This document shows positions 6,804 to 14,449 of a DNA stretch of 17,212 nucleotides, in pieces. This DNA comes from Chryseobacterium sp. (GTDB taxonomy: Bacteria; Bacteroidota; Bacteroidia; Flavobacteriales; Weeksellaceae), in assembly GCA_003248755.1 (NCBI GenBank), contig QFQW01000082.1, positions 1 through 17,212 on the forward strand, given 5' to 3'. Position numbers and translations under genes: made by a program. A model generated the notes under the pieces. The model was given only the letters and a program-made list of their open reading frames with translations, was not told where the DNA came from and did no database searches. Position 1 is the stretch's first letter. Every line of letters begins with the position of its first letter.

Positions 6804-8087
6804 ATGCAGGCACCCCAAAAAAAGAATCTGAGATGGTTTATGTTGTTCCTGGTTTTTTTGGCAACAACAATCAATTATCTCGACCGCCAGGTGATGGGCC
6901 TTCTAAAGCCTACTTTGGAAGCAGAATTTAGCTGGACAGAAAAAGATTACAGCTATATTGTGATGGCTTTCACGGCATCGTATGCTTTGGGAAATCTTTT
7001 GATGGGAAGGTTTGTAGATAAAGTGGGTTCCAAAATCGGATATGCTGTGTCTTTGGTGGTTTGGAGTTTGGCATCTATTGGTCATGGTTTCGTGAAAAGT
7101 ACCATCGGATTTTTGTTTGCTAGAACAGCATTGGGACTTTCAGAAGCGGGTAACTTTCCGGCAGCGATAAAATCTGTAGCGGAATGGTTTCCCAAAAAAG
7201 AAAGAGCTTTGGCAACAGGGATTTTCAATTCGGGAGCAACAGTCGGGGCTATTTTAGCGCCTGTTTTGGTACCGTTTATTTTAGGACATTACGGCTGGCA
7301 GGAGACTTTTGTCTGGATTGGAGCGGCCGGGCTTTTATGGCTTGTACTTTGGTGGCGCTTTTATAACAAACCCGAAGATAATAAAAATCTCTCTGCAGAA
7401 GAACTGGCTTACATCAAAAGTGACCAGGAGGAGAATCAAAACAACCTTCCAAGCGCACCTCTTAAAGATATTCTGAAACTGAAAGCAACCTGGTCTTTTG
7501 CCATCGGGAAAATGATGACCGACCCAATCTGGTATTTCTTTATGTTTTGGTTACCGGCTTATTTTGCAGATGTTTTCAAAATGGATTTGACGAAACCTTC
7601 ATTACCATTGATTTTAATCTATGGAGGAACAACGATTGGCAGTATTGGCGGCGGTTATTTGTCTTCTGCTTTAATCAACAAAGGCTGGGAAATCAGCAGA
7701 GCCCGGAATTTTACAATGCTATTGTTTGCATTGCTGGTAGTTCCGGTGATGTTTTCAAAATACCTGGATAATATGTGGATGATAACGGTTGTAATTGCAT
7801 TTGCAACAGCTGCACATCAAGGTTGGGGAGCGAATCTGATGACAAGCGTGGGCGACAAGCTTCCCAATAATTATGTAAGTTCAGTCATTGGATTTGGTGG
7901 AATGTTGGGCTCTGTTGCAGGAATTATTTTCCCACTGTTCATCGGAATTGTTTTGGATGCATTCAAAAAATCAGGAAATATCAACGGCGGTTATAGCATC
8001 ATTTTCTTCATTGCCGGAATGTCTTATGTTGCAGCCTGGCTGGTAATTAAATTAATTAATAGAAAACCAGCTGTAAAAATCAGTTAA
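6804..8087 (+). CDS. exuT: Hexuronate MFS permease (ExuT-like, anion:cation symporter family)
   Basis: The 427-residue protein shows about 12 hydrophobic segments. TM1 carries NYLDRQ, the loop between TM2 and TM3 has GRFVDKVGSKIG (MFS motif A), and TM4 has ARTALGLSEAGNFPAAIKS, the conserved acidic signature of the ACS family that includes ExuT, GudP and DgoT. A charged loop rich in E and K (about residues 190-220) separates the two six-helix halves. It most likely brings glucuronate, or short aldobiouronates' released monomers, across the inner membrane with protons. Context is decisive: it begins one base after eda and ends seven bases before the GH95 gene. Other ACS substrates (galacturonate, sugar acids) cannot be excluded. 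The ATG at 6804 gives the usual short cytoplasmic N terminus. Confidence 0.87.
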   Translation: MQAPQKKNLRWFMLFLVFLATTINYLDRQVMGLLKPTLEAEFSWTEKDYSYIVMAFTASYALGNLLMGRFVDKVGSKIGYAVSLVVWSLASIGHGFVKSTIGFLFARTALGLSEAGNFPAAIKSVAEWFPKKERALATGIFNSGATVGAILAPVLVPFILGHYGWQETFVWIGAAGLLWLVLWWRFYNKPEDNKNLSAEELAYIKSDQEENQNNLPSAPLKDILKLKATWSFAIGKMMTDPIWYFFMFWLPAYFADVFKMDLTKPSLPLILIYGGTTIGSIGGGYLSSALINKGWEISRARNFTMLLFALLVVPVMFSKYLDNMWMITVVIAFATAAHQGWGANLMTSVGDKLPNNYVSSVIGFGGMLGSVAGIIFPLFIGIVLDAFKKSGNINGGYSIIFFIAGMSYVAAWLVIKLINRKPAVKIS

Positions 8088-8094
8088 AAAATAA

Positions 8095-10560
8095 ATGAAC
8101 CAAAAACATTACATATTAATCATCTGTCTTTTTCTAAGTGGATTTTCCCTGGCTCAAAAAGGAGGGAAGAACAAACTTTGGTATGACAAACCCGCCAAAC
8201 AGTGGGTGGAAGCATTGCCAGTTGGAAACGGAAGATTGGCTGCAATGGTTTTTGGCGACCCTTCCCGGGAAAAACTTCAGCTGAACGAAGGTACTTTTTG
8301 GTCGGGCGGGCCTTCCCGGAATGATAATCCTGATGGACCAAAAGTGTTGGATTCTATCCGGTATTATTTATTTAACGGAAATTACAAAAGAGCTCAGATT
8401 CTTGCGGATAAAGGATTGACAGCGAAAAGCCTTCACGGTTCTGCTTATCAGAATATTGGTGATTTTACGCTTGATTTTAGTAATGTTAATGATGTTAAAA
8501 ATTATTACAGGGAATTAGATATTGAAAAAGCAATCACAACCACGATATTTACTTCCAACGGAATTAATTTCAAAAGGGAAGTGTTCGCTTCAATTCCGGA
8601 TAATGTTATTGTAATTAAATTAAGTTCGGACAAAAAAAATGCACTGAATTTCACAGCCAATTTCAACAGCGAACTTAAGAAAAACATCGTAGCCATTGAT
8701 TCCAATACATTGCAGATGGACGGATTGTCTTCAACTTTGGATGGAATTCAGGGTCAGGTTAAATTCAATGCACTTGCAAAATTCATCAATAAAGGTGGAA
8801 AAACGGCAGTTTTGAGGGATGGAATTTCGGTAAGCAATGCTGATGAAGTACTGATTCTAATTTCCATAGCGACCAATTTCACAGATTACAAAACTTTAAA
8901 CACAGACGAAGTTTCAAAAAGTAAAAAATATATTTCCGAAGCAGAACAGAAAAATTTCAAAACCTTATTCCAAAATCATCTGAATGCTTATCAGACGTAT
9001 TTCAAAAGAGTGGATTTCGACTTAGGAACTTCCGAAGCAGCAAAACAACCAACCGACATTCGGATTAAAAATTTTGCAACCCATTACGACCCGGAATTGA
9101 TTTCGTTATATTACCAGTTTGGTCGCTATCTCCTGATTTCGTCCTCACAGCCGGGCGGTCAGCCAGCCAATCTCCAGGGAATCTGGAACAATTCCAACAA
9201 ACCCGCCTGGGACAGTAAATACACCATCAACATCAACACGGAAATGAATTACTGGCCGGCGGAAAAGACCAATCTTTCCGAGATGCACGAACCGTTGATT
9301 CGGATGGTAAAAGACTTAAGCGAATCCGGAAAAGAAACGGCAAAAACAATGTACAAAAGCCGTGGTTGGGTCGCACATCACAATACGGATATCTGGAGAA
9401 TCACAGGCGTTGTAGATTTTGCCAATGCAGGAATGTGGCCGATGGGCGGAGCCTGGCTTTCCCAGCATCTTTGGGAAAAATATTTGTACAACGGAGATAA
9501 AAATTATCTTCATTCCATTTATTCAATTCTAAAATCTGCCGCTCAATTCTATGAAGATTTTCTGATAGAAGAACCGACGCACCATTGGCTGGTTGTGAGT
9601 CCTTCAATGTCTCCCGAGAATATTCCGGACGGACATCAGGGAAGTGCTTTGGCAGCAGGAAATACGATGGATAATCAGCTGATGTTTGACCTTTTTACGA
9701 AGACAAAAAAAGCAGCAGAAATTCTTAATATAGACTCAGATAAAATCCAGGTTTGGAACAATATCATTTCAAAATTACCACCGATGAAAATCGGAAGATA
9801 TGGTCAATTGCAGGAATGGGCAGAAGACTGGGACAATCCGAAAGATAATCACAGGCACGTTTCGCATCTCTACGGATTGTTTCCATCCAACCAAATCAAT
9901 CCTTTTACGACATCTGAATTGTTGGATGCCTCCAAAACCGTTTTACTTCATCGTGGCGACGTTTCCACAGGCTGGAGTATGGGCTGGAAAGTCAATCTCT
10001 GGGCAAAATTATTAGACGGAAATCACGCCAATAAATTAATCAAAGACCAATTAACGCTGGTAGAAAAAGACGGCTGGGGCAGCAAAGGCGGAACTTATCC
10101 TAACCTTTTCGACGCACATCCACCGTTCCAGATAGATGGAAATTTTGGCTGCACTTCCGGAATTACCGAAATGCTTTTGCAAACCCAAAACGGTTTCATC
10201 GACATTCTTCCCGCACTTCCAGACGAATGGAAAAACGGAAAAATTGCAGGCCTGAAAACCTACGGTAGTTTTGAAATCAGCATAACCTGGGATAATAACA
10301 AAGCGAAAGAAATCATCATAAAATCAAATTTAGGCGGAAACTGCAGAATCAGAATTCCGAACGAAATGGAATTAAAAACAAAAACAAAACTCAAAAAAGC
10401 AGAAGGCAAAAACCCGAATCCTTTTTTTGAAACCCCTGAAATTAAGCAACCAATGGTTTCTAGCGAAGCTAAATTAAATCCTGTAGAAATAAAAGAATCT
10501 GTGACATACGATTTCCCGACTGAAGCAGGAAAAACATACAAACTGAAAATGAAAAACTGA
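8095..10560 (+). CDS. GH95 alpha-L-galactosidase / alpha-1,2-L-fucosidase, exported
   Basis: The 821-residue protein has a signal peptide, with predicted cleavage A20|Q21 after LFLSGFSLA. The mature protein opens LWYDKPAKQWVEALPVGNGR, the GH95 N-terminal beta-sandwich. The (alpha/alpha)6 barrel carries NINTEMNYW at 379-387 (N379 and N381 correspond to the catalytic-water asparagines), SPSMSPEN with E508 as the probable general acid, and QIDGNFG with D681. TGWSMGWKVNLWAKLLDGN is also typical. The family removes L-fucose or L-galactose from plant glycans. In Bacteroides complex-xylan loci a GH95 enzyme acts as alpha-L-galactosidase, from memory; given the neighbouring xylan-type enzymes I prefer that, but fucosidase activity on xyloglucan remains open. 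It starts seven bases after exuT, an odd pairing of a periplasmic enzyme with a cytoplasmic pathway operon. A GC-rich hairpin follows the stop. Confidence 0.92.
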   Translation: MNQKHYILIICLFLSGFSLAQKGGKNKLWYDKPAKQWVEALPVGNGRLAAMVFGDPSREKLQLNEGTFWSGGPSRNDNPDGPKVLDSIRYYLFNGNYKRAQILADKGLTAKSLHGSAYQNIGDFTLDFSNVNDVKNYYRELDIEKAITTTIFTSNGINFKREVFASIPDNVIVIKLSSDKKNALNFTANFNSELKKNIVAIDSNTLQMDGLSSTLDGIQGQVKFNALAKFINKGGKTAVLRDGISVSNADEVLILISIATNFTDYKTLNTDEVSKSKKYISEAEQKNFKTLFQNHLNAYQTYFKRVDFDLGTSEAAKQPTDIRIKNFATHYDPELISLYYQFGRYLLISSSQPGGQPANLQGIWNNSNKPAWDSKYTININTEMNYWPAEKTNLSEMHEPLIRMVKDLSESGKETAKTMYKSRGWVAHHNTDIWRITGVVDFANAGMWPMGGAWLSQHLWEKYLYNGDKNYLHSIYSILKSAAQFYEDFLIEEPTHHWLVVSPSMSPENIPDGHQGSALAAGNTMDNQLMFDLFTKTKKAAEILNIDSDKIQVWNNIISKLPPMKIGRYGQLQEWAEDWDNPKDNHRHVSHLYGLFPSNQINPFTTSELLDASKTVLLHRGDVSTGWSMGWKVNLWAKLLDGNHANKLIKDQLTLVEKDGWGSKGGTYPNLFDAHPPFQIDGNFGCTSGITEMLLQTQNGFIDILPALPDEWKNGKIAGLKTYGSFEISITWDNNKAKEIIIKSNLGGNCRIRIPNEMELKTKTKLKKAEGKNPNPFFETPEIKQPMVSSEAKLNPVEIKESVTYDFPTEAGKTYKLKMKN

Positions 10561-10568
10561 TTAATAGG

Positions 10569-10586
10569 AACGGGCTTTAGCCCGTT
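10569..10586 (+). repeat. GGCTTTAGCC-type hairpin just after the GH95 stop
   Basis: AACGGGC-TTTA-GCCCGTT forms a 7-bp stem with a TTTA loop, eight bases past the stop. It shares its centre with the hairpins at 10605 and 12552 but has different outer arms. It could also act as a weak terminator or 3' stabiliser for the GH95 mRNA; the downstream T run is poor. Confidence 0.7.
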
Positions 10587-10604
10587 TAATAAATGAATCA
10601 ACAA

Positions 10605-10618
10605 TTGGCTTTAGCCAA
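10605..10618 (+). repeat. GGCTTTAGCC-type hairpin
   Basis: TTGGC-TTTA-GCCAA, a 5-bp stem. Same centre as 10569-10586 but the outer arms differ while still pairing. Confidence 0.65.
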
Positions 10619-10637
10619 AATTTAAATGATAATCAAA

Positions 10638-10680
10638 GTCCCGAAGGGACAATTTAAACGAGAATAGGATGAAATCCTAT
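10638..10680 (+). repeat. GTCCC hairpin followed by ATAGGAT hairpin
   Basis: GTCCC-GAA-GGGAC at 10638-10650 is perfect, and ATAGGAT-GAA-ATCCTAT at 10664-10680 is a perfect 7-bp stem. Both have a GAA loop. The same pair, more degenerate, occurs at 5014-5056. Confidence 0.8.
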
Positions 10681-10685
10681 AAAAT

Positions 10686-10730
10686 GAACCCGGAGGGTTT
10701 AACAACAATAGCCACAGGTGAAACCTGTGG
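10686..10730 (+). repeat. Two-hairpin 45-bp module, copy 4
   Basis: Hairpin A at 10686-10700 is GAACCC-GGA-GGGTTT. The 11-base spacer ends ATAG. Hairpin B at 10712-10730 is CCACAGGT-GAA-ACCTGTGG, a perfect 8-bp stem and the best B copy in the window. Confidence 0.88.
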
Positions 10731-10751
10731 GACAATGTGAAAACAAACCAC

Positions 10752-10768
10752 GAACCCTGAAAGGGTTC
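10752..10768 (+). repeat. Solo hairpin A, extended stem
   Basis: GAACCCT-GAA-AGGGTTC has seven pairs. Compared with the usual hairpin A it gains one base on each side of the loop, and the two insertions pair with each other, so the GAA loop is retained. It lies 30 bases before the GH43 start. Confidence 0.82.
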
Positions 10769-10798
10769 AACAAAAAATTAAACAACAAAAAATTATAT

Positions 10799-12517
10799 AT
10801 GAAAAAGATAACAATGAATTCCAATTTCCTAAAAAACAAAACCAGCATTTTTGCTACGTTGGCTCTACTTTCTGTAACCAGTTTATCAGCACAGACTTTT
10901 ACCGATTTTCAATACAAAGGAAACGACAAAATATATAACGACAATCCCTTAAAACCGGACGAATTCTATTCCCCGATTCTTCAGGGCTGTTATCCTGACC
11001 CAAGTATCACCAAAAAAGGAGAAGATTATTACTTGGTTAATTCTTCTTTCTCAATGTTTCCAGGAGTTCCGATTTTCACCTCTAAAGATTTGGTAAATTG
11101 GAAACAGGTTGGGCACGTTCTCGACAGACCTTCTCAGTTGAAAGTTGAAAAAGGAGGTGTTTCCCATGGGATTTATGCACCGGACATAAAATACAACAAA
11201 CACAACGACACATTTTATATGATTACCACCCAGATTGCAGGCGGAATCGGCAATATGGTCGTAAAAACCAAAGACCCGGCAAAAGGCTGGAGCGAAGTCC
11301 AGAAACTGAATTTCGACGGAATCGACCCTGCCATCTTCTTCGATGATGACGGAAAAGCTTACATCGTTCACAACGACGCTCCACCAAAAGGAACCGAGCA
11401 GTATCAAGGTCACCGCGTCATCAAAATGTGGGACTACGATTTGGAAAAAGACCAGGTTGTTGCAGGTTCAGATAAAATTATTGTAAACGGTGGAGTCGAC
11501 CTTTCTCAAAAACCAATTTGGATTGAAGGCCCGCATTTGTACAAGTACAAAGGAAAATATTACCTGATGTGTGCGGAAGGCGGAACCGGAGGCAACCACA
11601 GCGAAGTTATTTTTATGGCAGATTCTCCGAAAGGACCATTTGTTCCAGCTAAAAACAACCCAATTCTCACCCAAAGATATTTTCCGAAAGACAGAAAGGA
11701 AAAAGTGGATTGGGCAGGTCACGCCGATTTGGTGGAAGGTCCGAACGGACAGTGGTACGGCGTATTTTTGGCCATTCGTCCGAATGTCAATAATCGTGTA
11801 ACAAAAGGTAGAGAAACCTTTATTCTTCCGGTTGACTGGAGCGGAACTTATCCTGTGTTTCAAAATGGTTTGGTCCCGATGAAACCGAAATTGAAAATGC
11901 CACAAGGCGTTCAGAACCAAACCGGACAAACCGGATTCTTCCCGAACGGAAATTTCACGTATAATGATAAACTGACCGATAAAAATCTCGATTTCAGATG
12001 GATTGCGATGCGTGGACCGCGTGAGAATTTCATTACGGCTACGAAAACTGGTGTAAAAGTGAATCCTATGGAAACGAATATCAAAGCATTAGCTCCGGTT
12101 TCGGCATTATTCCACAGATTGCAGCACGAAGATTTCGAAACCTCCGTAACGTTGGATTATAAACCGAAATCTGACAAAGAATTAGCCGGAATCACGCTCT
12201 ACCAAAGCGAAACATTCAATTACGTTTTTGGAATTACCAAAAAAGACAAAGATTTCTACATTGTTTTGGAAAGAACCGAAAAAAGGGCGTCAACATTAGT
12301 AGCCAGCGAGAAAATTTCTTTAGGTAAAACCATTAAATTTCAGGTTACAGGAGAGAAAGACAACATCAGCTTTAATTACGCAACAGATGGCAAGAATTTT
12401 AAAAATCTGGGCGGTCCGGTTTCAGGAGATATCCTTTCTACCGATATTGCAGGCGGTTTCACTGGAAGTTTGATAGGATTGTATAGTACTTCTTCTAATG
12501 ATATTGTGCCTAATTAA
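10799..12517 (+). CDS. GH43 glycosidase (beta-xylosidase / alpha-L-arabinofuranosidase type) with C-terminal beta-sandwich
   Basis: The 572-residue exported protein (signal peptide cleavage likely A31|Q32 after SVTSLSA) has the five-bladed GH43 propeller. The three catalytic acids are visible: D67 in CYPDPS, D176 in GIDPAIFF and E243 in WIEGPHL. Residues near 80 read FPGVPIFTSKDLVNW, a GH43 hallmark. The part from about residue 335 is a concanavalin-like C-terminal domain seen in bacterial beta-xylosidases (FRWIAMRG, LFHRLQHEDFETSVTLDY, GITLYQSETF). It would remove xylose or arabinose from imported oligosaccharides. The frame is open upstream to ATG 10718, but that region is hairpin repeat and does not look like protein; ATG 10799 starts MKKITMNSNFL, giving a sensible signal peptide (ATG 10814 is the alternative). 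The subfamily is not settled. It follows a 238-base repeat-filled gap after GH95. Confidence 0.9.
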   Translation: MKKITMNSNFLKNKTSIFATLALLSVTSLSAQTFTDFQYKGNDKIYNDNPLKPDEFYSPILQGCYPDPSITKKGEDYYLVNSSFSMFPGVPIFTSKDLVNWKQVGHVLDRPSQLKVEKGGVSHGIYAPDIKYNKHNDTFYMITTQIAGGIGNMVVKTKDPAKGWSEVQKLNFDGIDPAIFFDDDGKAYIVHNDAPPKGTEQYQGHRVIKMWDYDLEKDQVVAGSDKIIVNGGVDLSQKPIWIEGPHLYKYKGKYYLMCAEGGTGGNHSEVIFMADSPKGPFVPAKNNPILTQRYFPKDRKEKVDWAGHADLVEGPNGQWYGVFLAIRPNVNNRVTKGRETFILPVDWSGTYPVFQNGLVPMKPKLKMPQGVQNQTGQTGFFPNGNFTYNDKLTDKNLDFRWIAMRGPRENFITATKTGVKVNPMETNIKALAPVSALFHRLQHEDFETSVTLDYKPKSDKELAGITLYQSETFNYVFGITKKDKDFYIVLERTEKRASTLVASEKISLGKTIKFQVTGEKDNISFNYATDGKNFKNLGGPVSGDILSTDIAGGFTGSLIGLYSTSSNDIVPN

Positions 12518-12551
12518 TATTGAAACAATTGCATATAATATCAATAGCAAC

Positions 12552-12563
12552 TGGCTTTAGCCA
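12552..12563 (+). repeat. GGCTTTAGCC-type hairpin
   Basis: TGGC-TTTA-GCCA, 34 bases after the first GH43 stop. It is the third intergenic copy of this centre. The rest of the 178-base gap (12518-12695) holds the GAGCTTGTCGA repeat and otherwise only AT-rich DNA without a recognisable gene. Confidence 0.6.
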
Positions 12564-12632
12564 AAACTTAAGATAATATAGGCTTTGATGTGATAAGCCA
12601 ATTTGAAATAAACACCTAGTATTAGCAATGTC

Positions 12633-12653
12633 ACACTGAGCTTGTCGAAGTGT
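12633..12653 (+). repeat. GAGCTTGTCGA repeat, copy 1
   Basis: ACACT and AGTGT pair around the 11-base core GAGCTTGTCGA. The same core occurs at 14357-14367 with arms ATCCT/AGGAT, so both arms changed together. The core CTGAGCTTGTCGAAG is, from memory, a widespread intergenic repeat in several bacterial phyla. Confidence 0.75.
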
Positions 12654-12695
12654 TTAAAATTATATTAAACCAACCAAACCAAAATACCAAAAATC

Positions 12696-14309
12696 GTGAA
12701 AATTAATCAACCATTTTATATAGTTTCTTTTTTGGGATGTATCGGGCTGAATCTTCTTTCAGCCCAGGTAAATCCTGTAAAAAAACAGGAGACAACGGCA
12801 TTCAGGAACCCGATTATCTGGGCAGATGCACCGGATTTATCAATCACCAGAAATGGCGACGATTTTTACCTGATAAGTACCACTATGCACCTGATGCCGG
12901 GCGCTCCGGTAATGCATTCCAAAGATTTGGTCCATTGGGAAATGTCAAGTTATGTTTTTGATACGTTGAATGACAATTCCAAATATGATTTGATAGACGG
13001 AAGTGTTTACGGACGTGGACAATGGGCTTCTTCAATCCGTTATCACAAAGGGAAATATTACGTTCTGTTTTCCCCGAATGACGAGCCTTTCAAATCCTAT
13101 TTTTATGTTACCGAAAATCCTGAAAAAGGTAGTTGGAAGCTTATCACGAGAACCAGGCATTTTCACGATGCATCTTTGCTTTTCGATGATGATGACCGGG
13201 TTTATGTCTTCACTTCCAACAAAGTTTTTGAGCTGAGTCCTGATTTTAAAACCATTATCGGAAATCAGGATGGAACGGAAGTTTTTCAGAAAGATGCTTC
13301 GGAAACCGGACTTTTGGAAGGTAACCAAATCATTAAGAAAGACGGAAAATATTATATGATGATGATTTCCTGGCCGAGAGGTGGAAAACGTCGTCAGGAA
13401 GTTTACAGAGCTGATAAAGTCACCGGACCTTATGAGAAAAAAGTCATTCTTGAAGACAATTTTCTTGGATTTTCCTATGCCGGACAAGGTGCTTTGATTG
13501 ACGATAAAAATGGAAATTGGTATTCACTGATTTTCCAGGACAGAAATGGAGTAGGAAGGGTTCCTATTTTGCTTCCTGTGAAATGGGAAAATGACTGGCC
13601 AATTTTGGGCGACAACGGAAAAGTACCTTTGACGGGTGAAATTCCGCTTTCACCATTTAAACCGAAAAATCATTTGGTAGAAAGTGATGAATTTTCTGAC
13701 AAAAAGATGAAAATCCAGTGGCAGTGGAATCATAATCCTGTCAATTCTGCCTGGTCATTATCCGACAGGAAAGGCTTTTTAAGGTTAAAAACTAATAGAG
13801 TCGTGGATAATCTGTACCTCGCTCCCAATACATTAACGCAAAGAATGGAAGGCCCGAAATCCAGTGGTATTGTTGCTCTGGATGTCAAAGGGATGAAAGA
13901 CGGTGATGTTACAGGATTTAGCGCATTCAATGGCGATTCAGGGATTTTGTCTGTGGTAATGGAAAATGGTAAAAAGTTTATTGTCTTTTCAACCAATGAA
14001 GTCAGTTTAGATAATAAAACTAAGGCGGTTACAGGTGTTAAAAAAGATGAAAAAAAGAGAATCCCATTAAACTCGGACAAAATTTATTTTAAAATTGATG
14101 CCGATTTTAATCTCGGAAAAGATTTGGCCGATTTTTATTACAGCACCGACCAGAAAAACTGGACCGAAATGGCAAAAGATTACAAAATGATTTTCGATTA
14201 CCGGAGATTTTTTATGGGTTCAAAGTTTGCGATTTTCAATTATGCAACGAAAAATCTGGGAGGTTTTGTAGATGTTGATTTTTTCAGAGTGAATATAAGT
14301 TCGGAATAA
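12696..14309 (+). CDS. GH43 glycosidase (arabinofuranosidase / xylosidase, subfamily-12-like), GTG start
   Basis: The 537-residue protein starts at GTG 12696; no ATG lies near, and this start alone gives the signal peptide with cleavage likely A23|Q24 after GLNLLSA. SFLGC at 11-15 loosely resembles a lipobox, so lipidation is possible but weaker. Catalytic acids fit D47 in WADAPDLS (replacing the usual PDPS), D158 in HFHDASLLF and E208 in GLLEGNQ. ISTTMHLMPGAPVMHSKDLVHW and GQWASSIRYH are characteristic of the Bacteroidota clade of arabinofuranosidase/xylosidase enzymes I associate with subfamily 12. From about residue 330 a concanavalin-like domain follows (MKIQWQWNHNP, FLRLKTN, LYLAPNTLTQR). 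It shares the propeller with the preceding GH43, but the motifs are so different that the two probably cut different linkages. Confidence 0.9.
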   Translation: MKINQPFYIVSFLGCIGLNLLSAQVNPVKKQETTAFRNPIIWADAPDLSITRNGDDFYLISTTMHLMPGAPVMHSKDLVHWEMSSYVFDTLNDNSKYDLIDGSVYGRGQWASSIRYHKGKYYVLFSPNDEPFKSYFYVTENPEKGSWKLITRTRHFHDASLLFDDDDRVYVFTSNKVFELSPDFKTIIGNQDGTEVFQKDASETGLLEGNQIIKKDGKYYMMMISWPRGGKRRQEVYRADKVTGPYEKKVILEDNFLGFSYAGQGALIDDKNGNWYSLIFQDRNGVGRVPILLPVKWENDWPILGDNGKVPLTGEIPLSPFKPKNHLVESDEFSDKKMKIQWQWNHNPVNSAWSLSDRKGFLRLKTNRVVDNLYLAPNTLTQRMEGPKSSGIVALDVKGMKDGDVTGFSAFNGDSGILSVVMENGKKFIVFSTNEVSLDNKTKAVTGVKKDEKKRIPLNSDKIYFKIDADFNLGKDLADFYYSTDQKNWTEMAKDYKMIFDYRRFFMGSKFAIFNYATKNLGGFVDVDFFRVNISSE

Positions 14310-14351
14310 TTAGAGTTGAATAATTTGGGCAGCTTTATCCGCCTGTAGTTT

Positions 14352-14372
14352 ATCCTGAGCTTGTCGAAGGAT
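14352..14372 (+). repeat. GAGCTTGTCGA repeat, copy 2
   Basis: ATCCT and AGGAT pair around GAGCTTGTCGA. Compared with 12633-12653, three of the five stem pairs differ and all remain complementary. It lies 42 bases past the second GH43 stop, inside a larger repeat-rich gap. Confidence 0.78.
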
Positions 14373-14373
14373 T

Positions 14374-14438
14374 CCCGCTTTTTTGTTCCGCTTCGCTCCA
14401 CAAAAAAGAGCTCCACTCAGTTCGGGCCGCGAAGGATT
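14374..14438. repeat. Composite palindromic element followed by a 9-bp direct repeat
   Basis: CTTTTTTGT (14378-14386) pairs with ACAAAAAAG (14400-14408) around a loop with GCTTCGC (GCGAAGC on the minus strand). Outside this, CCCG (14374-14377) can pair with CGGG (14423-14426). The word CGAAGGATT occurs at 14365-14373 and again at 14430-14438, exactly flanking this segment. It could be a small MITE-like or decayed repeat unit; I associate similar composites with intergenic DNA of Flavobacteriia but cannot name the family. Confidence 0.5.
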
Positions 14439-14449
14439 TGTACCTTAAT

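Noticed and set aside
10718..10798. Longer first-GH43 frame starting at ATG 10718
   Set aside because: The extra 27 codons read through hairpin repeats and would bury the signal peptide behind a charged extension.
11468..11929. Antisense open frame of 153 codons inside the first GH43 gene (a similar one of 151 codons at 13032-13487)
   Set aside because: They lie wholly opposite well-supported GH43 coding sequence and show no family motif, so they are shadows.
12573..12590. Possible Bacteroidetes promoter (TAnnTTTG) near TATAGGCTTTGA upstream of the second GH43
   Set aside because: The spacing is off by one base and there is no convincing TTG partner at -33. I found no clean match in the other gaps either.
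14378..14408. T-rich/A-rich stem as an intrinsic terminator of the second GH43 gene
   Set aside because: The stem is A/T only and is followed by AGCTCC, not a T run; it fits a repeat element better.
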